From Acrocarpospora corrugata (lineage in GTDB: Bacteria; Actinomycetota; Actinomycetes; Streptosporangiales; Streptosporangiaceae), in contig NZ_BLAD01000038.1 in NCBI RefSeq assembly GCF_009687845.1, forward strand, positions 74,296 through 138,295: a DNA stretch of 64,000 nucleotides. Reading direction: 5' to 3'. Every line of letters begins with the position of its first letter. Position 1 is the first letter of the stretch. Positions 18,201 to 27,204 of the stretch are shown here, in pieces. The notes below the pieces were generated by a model that was not told the origin of the DNA, ran no database searches, and saw only the letters and a list, made by a program, of their open reading frames with translations. A program made the position numbers and the translations under genes.

Positions 18201-19802
18201 AGCCCCGCACCGGCCGCACAGGAACGCGTCCTGCGCCTCGGTCTCGGGCAGGTCCTCCAGGGTCTCGTCGTCCTCGTCCGTCATTTCCGGGGTGTCGCCG
18301 AGCAGCAGCCAGACGCGGGAGTCGTCCCGGCTCACCCGCGGGCTGAACAGCTGGCCCGCGCCGGACTGTTCCACCGCGCCGATCAGGTGCACCGCCCCGC
18401 ATCGCTTGCAGGCGCCGAACTCGAAGACCGCGCCGGCACAGGCAGGGCAGGTCTCGTGGCGGCCCAGGGCGACATGAGGCCCGGCGAGGCAGGCGAACGC
18501 GCCCTCGGTGGCGCGGGCGAACAGATGGTAGCGGGCCGACAGGATCGCGCTCCCGGTGCCGTCCCTGACCTTCCCGCCGACCGCCACCAGCGCGGCCAGG
18601 CCCTCCTCCGGCTCATCCTGGCCGCCGAAGACCAGCTGGGCCAGGTCGGCGAACGGCCGCGGGCCGCCGGAGAGGGCGCCGCGCAGGGTGGCCATGGCCT
18701 GCTCGTGGGCCAGCGCGGCCCCGGCGCCGGGCAGGCCGGACCGGCGGACCAGCTCGCCGTGCGGGTCCTCGCTCACCGCCAGCTTCCGGTAGTCGGCCGC
18801 GGTCAGCGGACCCCAGAACGGGCCGGATGGCATCGCCACCCGCGCGGCGGTCACCAGGTCCTGGCGGGCCGGGTCGCCGGGAACCCACTCGAAGGGCACG
18901 TCGAACAGTTTGGTGGCGAAGTCCATGACCGCGCCCGGCTCGTCGCCCACGGTGGCGCTGGTGGCGATGGCCTGGAGCGTACGGTCCCCGGCCACCCGAT
19001 CGTGCAGGCGGCGCAGCAGCATGCCGAGCTCCTCGGCGCGGGCGCCGTCGTACACGTGGGCTTCGTCCAGGACCACGAACCGCCACCGGTCGGCGGGCTC
19101 GAAGAGCTCCAGGTCGGCCGGGCGAAGCAGTAGATACTCCAGCATCGCGTAGTTGGTGAGCAGCAGATGCGGGGGAGCCGCCCGCATCTCCTCCCGGCTC
19201 AGCAACTCGTTCGGCAGCCTGGGCGTGCCCGGGTTGAGCTCCTCGAACAGGGCCGCCCCCTGCTGGGCGCGCTCCGGCGTGTCACCGGTGTAGCGGCCGA
19301 AGGTGATCCGCGGTACCGCCGACAGCAGCTCGCGAAGGCGTTTGAGCTGGTCGTTGGCGAGTGCGTTCATCGGGTAGAGCAGCAGCGCCCGCACCCCGGG
19401 GGACAGCCGCCCCTCGGCGATCAGCGCGGACAGGATCGGCAGCAGGAAACTCTCCGTCTTGCCCGAGCCAGTGCCGGTGGCGACCACCAGGTGCCGCCCG
19501 GTGGCGGCTTTCCGCAGCGCCTGCTCCTGATGCAGGTACAGCGGCCGGTCCAACGGGAGCGCGGGGCTGCCCAGGACGGCGAACGCCGGATCGAGCACAC
19601 CCTCGCCGATCAGCTCACGGAGGGTCGCCCCGGTCCGGTACGGCGGGGTCGCCTCCAGCAGCGGCCCCTTGCTCAGCAGCGGGCTGGCGGAGATCTCCGC
19701 GGCCAGCGCCTCGGCGATCGCCGGGTCCCGCACCGGCAGCAGGGACCGGAGGTAACGCCGGTACGTGCCGGTGATGAGCGCGCTCGTGGCGAGGGGATCC
19801 AT
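15240..19802 (-). CDS. DEAD/DEAH helicase with C-terminal DUF1998 Cys cluster
   Basis: 1520 aa superfamily 2 helicase related to YprA/MrfA and Lhr-type enzymes. Walker A ATGTGSGKT at 108-116, LLYPMNALAND (Ia), DEAH at 246-249 and SAT motif (ATSATVGDE). The second RecA domain has STTFELGVDVGEL and QRAGRAGRR. Several zinc-ribbon-like pairs of CxxC lie near residues 451-475, 528-550, 575, 873-890 and 1240-1260. The C-terminus holds the DUF1998-type CDCG...CYGC cluster near 1480. Starts at ATG 19802, only 3 bp after the upstream stop. The context with Jet genes points to defence; a repair role, as for MrfA, is the alternative. Confidence 0.9.
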   Translation of the reverse strand: MDPLATSALITGTYRRYLRSLLPVRDPAIAEALAAEISASPLLSKGPLLEATPPYRTGATLRELIGEGVLDPAFAVLGSPALPLDRPLYLHQEQALRKAATGRHLVVATGTGSGKTESFLLPILSALIAEGRLSPGVRALLLYPMNALANDQLKRLRELLSAVPRITFGRYTGDTPERAQQGAALFEELNPGTPRLPNELLSREEMRAAPPHLLLTNYAMLEYLLLRPADLELFEPADRWRFVVLDEAHVYDGARAEELGMLLRRLHDRVAGDRTLQAIATSATVGDEPGAVMDFATKLFDVPFEWVPGDPARQDLVTAARVAMPSGPFWGPLTAADYRKLAVSEDPHGELVRRSGLPGAGAALAHEQAMATLRGALSGGPRPFADLAQLVFGGQDEPEEGLAALVAVGGKVRDGTGSAILSARYHLFARATEGAFACLAGPHVALGRHETCPACAGAVFEFGACKRCGAVHLIGAVEQSGAGQLFSPRVSRDDSRVWLLLGDTPEMTDEDDETLEDLPETEAQDAFLCGRCGALHPVRRSRCDRDGCGETQLRPVRRLKTRASSPSGCLACGARGAGLIRQFESGNEAAAAVLATALYQALPPAPEFEDRPGGGRKLLTFSDSRQAAAYFAPYLESSYAQIQQRRLILDGLRRAAADEAATVDDLVHEVVAAAGRAGVFGRRDSRQQRGRTVALWVMRELVAMDERQSLEGLGLLRVELDREPGWRLPAPLLDLGLSAAECWLLLGELARSLRQQGALTMPEQVDPRDELFDPRRGPIYVRRDGAEAKLKVLSWLPTRGVNRRLDYLRRVLAAAGSGAADARQILDGCWRLLTSLREGWLSSAALPKLGQVHQLDHAWLKLSAAGESYRCGLCRRVSATSVRGVCPTLGCLGSLAPAEPDADDHHRVLYQAMTPVPLLAKEHTAQWTGLEAAGIQQRFVRGEVNVLSCSTTFELGVDVGELQAVMLRNMPPTTANYIQRAGRAGRRADSAALVLTYAQRRSHDLSRYQEPETMIAGQVRAPYVPLGNARIDRRHAHSVALAAFFRHSRQTSGTVWKTAGDFFLSGASSQVRQFLTPVPPDVLASLRRVLPASVRTELGLETGAWVTELCALLEQVRQELAQDVEGFEERRREAFDGRRSDLAARYERTINTVTRRSLIGYLANRNVLPKYGFPVDSVELRTAHCESQVGARLELSRDLSSAIYEYAPGAEVVAGGVLWRSAGVYRLPGRELISRHYTVCRTCQHYREGDETLTGACPACGNAPEGALRQYYVPEFGFVADHRTAKPGTAPPKGSWHGATHIVSLGEELAERRWASPGGSSVWCRSGSRGRLVVLSEGPSGSGFLICDWCGWGTPNHGRPAKSHLSPLRRTECTGPLRWRSLAHSFETDILELRFDAPGVGDHWRSTLYALLEGAADGLEISRNDIDGAINPGSDSRTGLVIFDTVPGGAGSALRVAESLDLVAEAALKRVASCDCGAETSCYGCLRTRHNERHHDQLSRGAALQVLGALTAGGPLATNR

Positions 19803-19805
19803 GGA

Positions 19806-21296
19806 TCAATCGTTGCAGAGCCACGGATCTGGGGCGGCTGGTACCGCGGGAGAAATCACCGCCAGCGGGATGAGCCGCCCGTGCCGCCGGACCGCCAGAA
19901 GGGCCTGCCCGTGCGCGGCCACGGTGTCGAGCACGCGCCGCAGGGGATACTCGCCGTTCGCGTGCGGAGTCAGTTCCTGAACGAGGACGCCGCCGGCCCG
20001 GACCTCGATGGGTGGTCGCTCCCGGACGCCCGGAATCTCCAGGCGCAACGATCCGAGCTCCTCCGGCGTCAGCCGGAGCGGGGCGGTATGCCACTCCCGG
20101 CCGGCCAGGACCCGCATGTGCGGCGGGGTGACGGTCAGGGCCAGGACCCGGTCACCCGCCACGCAGGTGATTCCGCGGGTGATCTCCGTCCGGGTGAAGG
20201 CGAGCGCCTGCGGCGCCACCGTGAGACCGGGCACCGTGCCGAACAGGGCGTCCACGGGCGTCGGCCCGCCGTCGTCGAAGAGCCGGACCGGCGGGTCGTA
20301 CCGTGCCGAGAGGCCCTCGGCGAGGGTGACGGTCTCCCGCGTGCCCCGGCCGCGCGCGTCCCTGACGTCGACCGTGAAGGTGCCCAGGAGCGGGCGGGGG
20401 AGCCGCGCCCAGAGGTCGGCGGGATCGGCTGGGGCCGGCCGGGCACCGGCCGGCTGCACGGTGGCCAGCCAGGTTCCCGCCGGCAGCCGCAGGGCGGGCG
20501 GCGCGGCCAGCACCGGGGAGCCGCCGGGCCCGGCCAGTCCTGGCGTCGGCTCCTCGATCAGCAGGCGGGGCCGTACCCTCCCCCGCACCGGGTGCCGCGG
20601 GCCGTCCGCCAGGGCCAGCCAGGCGGCGTTCGCCAGGGAGATCTGCGTCAGCCGCCAGCCGTCCCAGCCGGACGGCAGGAAGCTCTCGGCGATGATCCGG
20701 ATCGGGATGTCGGCGATCAGGTCGCGGTCGCCGGGGTGGGCCACCCAGACGGCGGCTTCCGGCAGTTCGCCGGGCAGGTGCCGCCCGTCCTCGCCGAAGA
20801 CGAGCAGGGTCTCCTCCCCCGGGTGGGTCAGCGCCGTCCCGCCGCGCCGGACTCCCGCCCCGAAGGGGTCGAGGTCGAGCGGGCTGGGGACCTCCGGGGC
20901 GGTTCCATGGCCGGCGTGCATCATGATCGAACGTTTGACGTCAGGATCGGCCGGCAGGCCCAGGACGCGCAGCGCGTCCAGAAACGCCGTGCCCCACCTG
21001 GCCGGGCTGCCCCGATGGCGGGAGGCGGCCCACCAGCGCGGCCAGAAGGCGTCCGCCGCGCCGTGGCGGGCGGCCACCCCGGCGACGCACCCCGCGACAC
21101 ACGCGGGCCAGCGGGTGGCGAGTTCCCGGTGGCCGACCCGACGGCAGGCCTCGCCCAGGGCGTCGGCCGCCGCGTCGATCGTCTCCCCGGCCAGGCCGGC
21201 CTCGATCACCAGCGACACGCGGCGCAACTGCCAGGCCCAGGACCGTTCGAGCAGGTCGAGGAGGGCGGTGGCGTCGAACGTCCGGGGGCCGGGCAC
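19806..21296 (-). CDS. uncharacterised protein paired with the DUF1998 helicase
   Basis: 496 aa, not recognised. Residues 1-130 are predicted helical and Trp/Arg-rich (LLDLLERSWAWQLRRVSLVIE, FWPRWWAASRHRGS). A middle block has PIRIIAESFLPSGWDGWRL. The C-terminal 300 residues are Pro/Gly/Val-rich and look like beta domains (TFTVDVRDARGRGTRETV, LALTVTPPHMRVLAGREW, VRAGGVLVQEL). No transmembrane segment and no obvious catalytic motif. GTG start at 21296, 6 bp after the kinase stop; its stop is 3 bp from the helicase start. It therefore probably works with the helicase, perhaps as a specificity or adaptor subunit. Confidence 0.8.
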   Translation of the reverse strand: MPGPRTFDATALLDLLERSWAWQLRRVSLVIEAGLAGETIDAAADALGEACRRVGHRELATRWPACVAGCVAGVAARHGAADAFWPRWWAASRHRGSPARWGTAFLDALRVLGLPADPDVKRSIMMHAGHGTAPEVPSPLDLDPFGAGVRRGGTALTHPGEETLLVFGEDGRHLPGELPEAAVWVAHPGDRDLIADIPIRIIAESFLPSGWDGWRLTQISLANAAWLALADGPRHPVRGRVRPRLLIEEPTPGLAGPGGSPVLAAPPALRLPAGTWLATVQPAGARPAPADPADLWARLPRPLLGTFTVDVRDARGRGTRETVTLAEGLSARYDPPVRLFDDGGPTPVDALFGTVPGLTVAPQALAFTRTEITRGITCVAGDRVLALTVTPPHMRVLAGREWHTAPLRLTPEELGSLRLEIPGVRERPPIEVRAGGVLVQELTPHANGEYPLRRVLDTVAAHGQALLAVRRHGRLIPLAVISPAVPAAPDPWLCND

Positions 21297-21302
21297 GCGG
21301 CG

Positions 21303-23165
21303 TCAGTGCCAGAGGGTGATCCGGGTGCCCTGCGGGACAGCTCCCACGGGGTTCTGTGAGATCACCCGCCGCCCTCCGACGACCTTGCGGACCTTGACCT
21401 CGAAGCCGGCCGATTCGAGTTCGCGGCGTGCGTCGTTCACGTCCTTGAAGCGGACGTCGGGGACGTTGACGAAGTCGGGGGCCGCGATGGACGGGTCGCG
21501 CTCCCAGGGCCAGAACGGCGTGTCCGGGCCCTTTGACACGGTCATGCAGATCTTGGTGGTGGGTTCCATCTCGGCGCCGCCCGCGGGTTCCTGGGCGATG
21601 ACCGTGCCGGGGGCCGCGTCGTCGGTGACCTCGTTGACGCAGTCGCCGGGGTAGCCCTTGGTCTGCAGGAACTGCTGGGCCTGGTCGCGCATCATGCCGG
21701 TGACGTCCGGCGCGAGCAGTCCGACGCTGATGACCAGGACGACGGAGGAGCCCTTGCGGACGCGTTTGCCGACGACGGGGTCGGAGCGGATCGCCAGGCC
21801 GCGGGCGATCTTGTCGCTGGCGGACTTGCGGACGCGGGAGACGGTGAGCCCGGCTTCGGAGATCTTCAGGCGGGCGTCGGCCTCGCTGGAGTTCTCGACC
21901 TTCGGGACGACCACCATCTCCGGTCCTGCCGAGGCGATGATGGTGACCAGGGAGCCCTTCTCGACCTCCACGCCCTCCGCGGGCTGGGTCTCCAGGACGA
22001 TGTCCTTGGCCACCTTGCCGTCGAACCGGGGTTCGCCGATCTTGACCTGGAAGCCGAGTTTGCGTGCCGCCTGCTCGGCCAGTTTCACGTTCTGCTTGAG
22101 CAGGTCGGGCACCTTGGCGTACCGCTCCTGGGAGAAGTACCAGCCGCTGAAGGCGATGCCGGCCAGCATGAGCAGGGCGAGGCCGGCGACGAACCAGACC
22201 GGGCGGAGGTTCCGCTTGACGGGGGCGGCGGGGGGCAGGTCCAGGCTGGGCTGGACGGTGGTGTGCTGGACGCCGGGCGGGAAGGTGGGGACGGAGTGCT
22301 GGCCGCTGACGCGGGCGGCGGCGAGGCCGCGGTGGGCCTCGACGGCGGCGACGAGCATGGCGGCCGCGTCGTTGGGGCGCTGGGCGGGGTCCTTGGCGGT
22401 GGCGGAGCGGACCAGCGCGTCCAGCGCGGGCGGGGTCTCAGGAGCGAGCGCGGAGGGGGCGGGGACGCTGTCGTGGACGTGCCGGTAGGCGACCGACATT
22501 GGCGACTCGCCCTGGTACGGCTGGTGCCCGGTCAGCAGTTCGTACAGCACGATCCCGGCCGCGTACACGTCCGCGCGGACGTCGGCGACGCCGGCGGTGA
22601 CCTGCTCGGGCGACATGTACGCGATGGTGCCGATCATGATGCCGGACTTGGTCTGGTTGCTCGCCTCGATCGCGCGGGCCAGCCCGAAGTCGACGACCTT
22701 GACCCGGCCGTCCTCGGTCAGCAGCACGTTCTCCGGCTTGACGTCGCGGTGGATCAGCCCGGCCTGGTGGGCCGCGCCGAGGGCGGCCAGCACCGGGATC
22801 ATGATCTCCAGGGCTTCCCTGGCGGGGATCCGGCCGCGCTCGCGCAGCACGTCGCGGAGGGTCTTGCCGGGGAAGTACTCCATCGACAGGTAGACGTGGT
22901 CCCCGTCGGTGCCCTGGTCGAAGACGTGCACCACGTTGGGGTGGGACAGGGAGGCGACGGATTTCGCCTCGCCGATGAACCGCCGGACGAACTGCGGGTC
23001 CTCGGCCAGTGAGCGGTGCATCACCTTGACGGCGACCATGCGGTCGAGCCGGATGTCCAGAGCCAGGTAGACGGAGGCCATGCCGCCCCGGGCGATCCGG
23101 GACTCGACGCGGTAACGCCCGTCGAGCGTCTGCCCTACGAGTGGGTCGGTTAGCGTCGTGTCCAC
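21303..23165 (-). CDS. PASTA-domain Ser/Thr protein kinase (PknB/PknL-like)
   Basis: 620 aa receptor-type kinase. The N-terminal cytoplasmic kinase has GxG loop IARGGMASVYLA, catalytic HRDVKPENVLL, DFGLARA and activation/APE region IAYMSPEQV. A proline-rich linker follows, then one transmembrane helix near residues 330-352 (VWFVAGLALLMLAGIAFSGWYF region). About four extracellular PASTA repeats follow (VPDLLKQNVKLAEQAARKLG, VPKVENSSEADARLK and so on), expected to sense peptidoglycan fragments. GTG start at 23165. The Rv2175c-like protein, ids and metF homologues nearby recall the M. tuberculosis pknL neighbourhood, so a PknL-like role is plausible. Confidence 0.93.
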   Translation of the reverse strand: MDTTLTDPLVGQTLDGRYRVESRIARGGMASVYLALDIRLDRMVAVKVMHRSLAEDPQFVRRFIGEAKSVASLSHPNVVHVFDQGTDGDHVYLSMEYFPGKTLRDVLRERGRIPAREALEIMIPVLAALGAAHQAGLIHRDVKPENVLLTEDGRVKVVDFGLARAIEASNQTKSGIMIGTIAYMSPEQVTAGVADVRADVYAAGIVLYELLTGHQPYQGESPMSVAYRHVHDSVPAPSALAPETPPALDALVRSATAKDPAQRPNDAAAMLVAAVEAHRGLAAARVSGQHSVPTFPPGVQHTTVQPSLDLPPAAPVKRNLRPVWFVAGLALLMLAGIAFSGWYFSQERYAKVPDLLKQNVKLAEQAARKLGFQVKIGEPRFDGKVAKDIVLETQPAEGVEVEKGSLVTIIASAGPEMVVVPKVENSSEADARLKISEAGLTVSRVRKSASDKIARGLAIRSDPVVGKRVRKGSSVVLVISVGLLAPDVTGMMRDQAQQFLQTKGYPGDCVNEVTDDAAPGTVIAQEPAGGAEMEPTTKICMTVSKGPDTPFWPWERDPSIAAPDFVNVPDVRFKDVNDARRELESAGFEVKVRKVVGGRRVISQNPVGAVPQGTRITLWH

Positions 23166-23246
23166 GGCCCAGAGTTTACGGGTGATTTGCCACCCACAGA
23201 GCGTGGGAATCCCAAACCGAGACCCACAAAGTGGTTTACCGGCGCT

Positions 23247-24234
<988 letters not shown>

Positions 24235-24241
24235 CTGTCCC

Positions 24242-25366
24242 TCACTCGAATCGGGCCGGATCGCAGGCGGCCAGGAGCGGCGGCCCGGCCGCGCCGGTCA
24301 GCAGGTCGGCGACCGCGTCGGCGGTGACGGGCGACAGCAGCACGCCCGCCCGGTGGTGCCCGGTCGCCACGTACACCCCCGGCAGGCCGGTGGCGCCGAT
24401 CAGCGGCAGGTTGTCGGGGGTGCCGGGGCGGAACCCGGCGCGGGTCTCCGCGAGCTCCAGCTCGGCGATGCCGGGCACCAGGTCGCGGGCGTCCCTGAGC
24501 AGCTGGTAGACGCCGCCCGCGGTGACCCTCGGGTCGAAGCCCTGCTCCTCCATGGTCGCGCCGAGCGTGATCTCGCCGTTCTCGCGCGGCACCAGGTACA
24601 CGGGCACGCCGTGCACCCAGCCGCGCACGCAGGCCGACAGGAAGCCGCGCGGCCCGCGCAGGCGCAGGATCTGGCCCTTGACCGGGCGGACCGGGAGGCC
24701 GGGCAGCAGCGCCGCGGAACGGGCTCCGGCGGCGACCACGATCTGCTCGGCCCTGACGGCGCCGCCGGCCAGCCGTACCAGCCCGGACTGGATCTTCACC
24801 GCCGGTTCGGCGACGAACGTGGCGCGGGCCCGGGCCAGGGCGGCGCACAGGGCGGGGGCGAGCAGGCGCGGGTCCACCCAGGCGTCGTCGCGGGCCAGCA
24901 GGCCGCCGCGGATCGAGGGCGCCAGCATGGGTTCGCGTTTGCGGCATTCGCGGCCGGTCAGCCGTTCGACGCGCAGCCCCAGTGTCGCCTCGAAGGCGGC
25001 CAGATCGTCCAGCTGGGCCAGGTCGTCGGAGTCGTAGGCGAGCTCCAGCGTGCCGTCGGTGCGATAGTCGACAGCCCTGCCGCTCGCCTCCTCCAGTTCG
25101 GTACGGAACGACGGCCACCGCGCCAGCGACGCCAGCCCGAGCCGGAGCAACGGCTCCTCGGTGAAGGTGACCTCGCTCACCGGCGCCAGCATGCCCGCCG
25201 ACGCGTACGTCGCGCCACGCCCGGGATCCGGGTCCACGACGGCCACCCGCAGCCCCCGCAGCGCGGCCCGCCAGGCGATCGAGAGGCCCACCACCCCCGC
25301 GCCGACGACGGCGACGTCGAAAACGGAATTCGGGGTATGGCTTTCCGAAATTGCGGATTCAGGCAC
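24242..25366 (-). CDS. thiO: glycine oxidase ThiO
   Basis: 374 aa FAD enzyme that oxidises glycine to the imine used by ThiG. Dinucleotide-binding VAVVGAGVVGLSIAWRAA near the N-terminus, then GRGATYASAGMLAP, LPVRPVKGQILRL and the C-terminal TGHHRAGVLLSPVTADAVADL block, as in DAO-fold oxidases. I place the start at GTG 25366. The in-frame ATG at 25405 lies inside the TPP riboswitch (ATGACACCTGATCCGGG), and the AAGGGAG that ends the riboswitch is the ribosome-binding site of this GTG. Confidence 0.92.
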   Translation of the reverse strand: MPESAISESHTPNSVFDVAVVGAGVVGLSIAWRAALRGLRVAVVDPDPGRGATYASAGMLAPVSEVTFTEEPLLRLGLASLARWPSFRTELEEASGRAVDYRTDGTLELAYDSDDLAQLDDLAAFEATLGLRVERLTGRECRKREPMLAPSIRGGLLARDDAWVDPRLLAPALCAALARARATFVAEPAVKIQSGLVRLAGGAVRAEQIVVAAGARSAALLPGLPVRPVKGQILRLRGPRGFLSACVRGWVHGVPVYLVPRENGEITLGATMEEQGFDPRVTAGGVYQLLRDARDLVPGIAELELAETRAGFRPGTPDNLPLIGATGLPGVYVATGHHRAGVLLSPVTADAVADLLTGAAGPPLLAACDPARFE

Positions 25367-25370
25367 CGCG

Positions 25371-25460
25371 CTCCCTTCGCCGGCATTACCCGGATCAGGT
25401 GTCATAGCGGTCGAGAACCTGGAGAGTTCTCCTCTCAGCCCGGTCAGCCGGACTCCCGCG
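25371..25460 (-). promoter_or_regulatory. TPP riboswitch (THI element) upstream of thiO
   Basis: On the minus strand the conserved TPP-aptamer segments appear in order: GGGAGTCCGGCTGACCGG, CTGAGAGG, then ACCTGATCCGGGTAATGCC and GGCGAAGGGAG. The 3' end includes the purine-rich thiO ribosome-binding site. Ligand binding would therefore hide it and block translation, the usual mode in actinobacteria. It controls thiO-thiS-thiG. Boundaries are approximate to a few bases. Confidence 0.95.
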
Positions 25461-25597
25461 CGTCTTACACCATCAGCCTAGTCGTGTTCGGGGCCGCAAC
25501 GCACAACACGCAATTCAGATACTGTGCGCGGTACTTACCCAATTTGTTACCCAATCTCCATTGGCGAGTGCCCCGGTAGGCAATCTAGGGTCAGGGC

Positions 25598-26767
25598 GTG
25601 GATCACGTCGTGGTGGTGGGAGCCGGCCTGGCCGGTATTCGGAGCATCGAGGCATTGCGGGCCCACGGGTTCGCCGGCCGCATCACGCTCGTGGGGGAGG
25701 AGAACCATCGCCCCTACGACCGTCCGCCGCTCTCCAAGGCCGTGCTGCTGGGCGCCGCGGACTCCTCGGTGGTCGACTCCGACCTGGACGCGCTGGATGT
25801 GACGCTCCGGCTCGGCGCCGCCGCCAAGGGGCTCCGCGAGGGCGTCGTGGAGACGACCGACGGCGAGCTCCAGTTCGACGGCCTGGTGGTCGCCACCGGG
25901 GCCGCCCCGATCCGGTTGCGCGGCGAGGGCCACCAGCATGTGCTGCGGACCATCGACGACGCGCTCGCCCTGCGCGCCAAGCTGCTGCCGGAGACCCGGG
26001 TCGCGATCGTCGGCGCGGGCTGGATCGGCGCCGAGGTGGCCACCGCCGCCGCCCGCGCGGGCTGCCAGGTGACCGTGGTAGAGGCCGACGACGCGCCGCT
26101 GGCGAACGCGCTCCCGGTCGGCGCGTACATGATCCCCTGGTATGCGGAGGCCGGTGTCGAGCTCCGCCTCGGCACCAAGGTCGGCACCGTCGACCCGGAC
26201 GGCCTGACCCTGCTCGACGGCGACCGGATCGCCGCCGACGTGGTCGTCACCGGCGTCGGGGTACGGCCCGCCGTGGCCTGGCTGGACGGCTCCGACGTGG
26301 AGCTCGACAACGGCGTCCTGGTCGACGAGCACCTGCGCACGTTCGCCCCCAACGTGGTCGCCGTCGGCGACTGCGCCAACTGGTGGTCCCGCCGGTTCCG
26401 CCGCCGGATGCGGATCGAGCACTGGGACAACGCGCTCAACGGCCCCGACGTCGCCGCCGCCACCCTGATGGGGGAGTCGGCGATCTACGACCCGGTGCCG
26501 TACTTCTGGTCCGAGCAGTTCAACCACATGGTCCAGTACGCCGGCCACCACGACGGCGGCCGCATGGTCATGCGCGGCGACCCCGAGCGGGACGCCGGCT
26601 GGTCGGTCTGCTGGCTGACCGACGACGACCGCCTCACCGCCATTCTCACCGTGGACCGTCCCCGTGATTTACTTCAGGGCCGCAGGCTCGTGGAAAGCCG
26701 CCAGAGGATCGACGCCGTAAGGCTCGCCGACCCCGGTGTTACCCTGCGTGATTGCACTGTGGCTTAA
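25598..26767 (+). CDS. NAD(P)/FAD-dependent oxidoreductase, ferredoxin-reductase type
   Basis: 389 aa. FAD-binding VVVVGAGLAGIRSIEALR at the N-terminus, ENHRPYDRPPLSK, VVATGAAP, a second nucleotide site VAIVGAGWIGAEVA and the FAD-contacting PNVVAVGDCANW. This architecture matches rubredoxin/ferredoxin reductases of the AIF-like class. No ferredoxin or P450 gene is adjacent, so the electron acceptor is unknown. GTG start at 25598; divergent from thiO, sharing about 230 bp that also hold the riboswitch. Confidence 0.88.
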   Translation: MDHVVVVGAGLAGIRSIEALRAHGFAGRITLVGEENHRPYDRPPLSKAVLLGAADSSVVDSDLDALDVTLRLGAAAKGLREGVVETTDGELQFDGLVVATGAAPIRLRGEGHQHVLRTIDDALALRAKLLPETRVAIVGAGWIGAEVATAAARAGCQVTVVEADDAPLANALPVGAYMIPWYAEAGVELRLGTKVGTVDPDGLTLLDGDRIAADVVVTGVGVRPAVAWLDGSDVELDNGVLVDEHLRTFAPNVVAVGDCANWWSRRFRRRMRIEHWDNALNGPDVAAATLMGESAIYDPVPYFWSEQFNHMVQYAGHHDGGRMVMRGDPERDAGWSVCWLTDDDRLTAILTVDRPRDLLQGRRLVESRQRIDAVRLADPGVTLRDCTVA

Positions 26768-26779
26768 CCGAGGTGTTTC

Positions 26780-27184
26780 ATGGCGGGGGCATGTGGTAAT
26801 GGTGGTTTCGTGACGCTTACTGTTGCGCAGATCGACCGAGAGACCGACCACCTGGTGGGAGAGTGGCTGCCACTCTCGACGGTCGCGAAGAAGCTGGGCC
26901 TGAGCATTGGCCGGGCCAAGCAGCTCATCAAGGACAAGAAGCTCGTCGGAGTCCGCCGCGGCGGCGGCGAGCCGCAGATCCCGGCGGTGTTCCTGGCTGG
27001 TGACGATGTCATCAAGGGACTTCCCGGCACCCTGACTGTCCTTGCCGACGCCGGATACGGCGAGGTCGAGTCCATCCGCTGGCTGTTCACCAGCGACGAC
27101 TCGCTCCCCGGCGCGCCCATCGACGCGATCGTGGCGGGCCGCCACACGGAGGTCAAAAGGCGGGCCCAGGCACTGGGCTTCTGA
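26780..27184 (+). CDS. Rv2175c-family DNA-binding protein
   Basis: 134 aa winged-helix protein. The helix-turn-helix is visible at LPLSTVAKKLGLSIGRAKQLIKDKKL, with the C-terminal FLAGDDVIKGLPGTLTVLADAGYG and WLF blocks that define Rv2175c homologues. Rv2175c of M. tuberculosis is a DNA-binding substrate of the kinase PknL. The PASTA kinase 3.6 kb away makes a kinase-substrate link reasonable here. ATG 26780 has GAGGTG upstream; a GTG at 26810 (VTLTVAQIDRE) would give a shorter form closer to the core domain. Confidence 0.88.
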   Translation: MAGACGNGGFVTLTVAQIDRETDHLVGEWLPLSTVAKKLGLSIGRAKQLIKDKKLVGVRRGGGEPQIPAVFLAGDDVIKGLPGTLTVLADAGYGEVESIRWLFTSDDSLPGAPIDAIVAGRHTEVKRRAQALGF

Positions 27185-27204
27185 GCGCATGACATCGTTG
27201 GTGG

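Noticed and set aside
25367-25405. ATG 25405 as thiO start
   Set aside because: Lies inside conserved TPP aptamer sequence; the GTG downstream has the ribosome-binding site.
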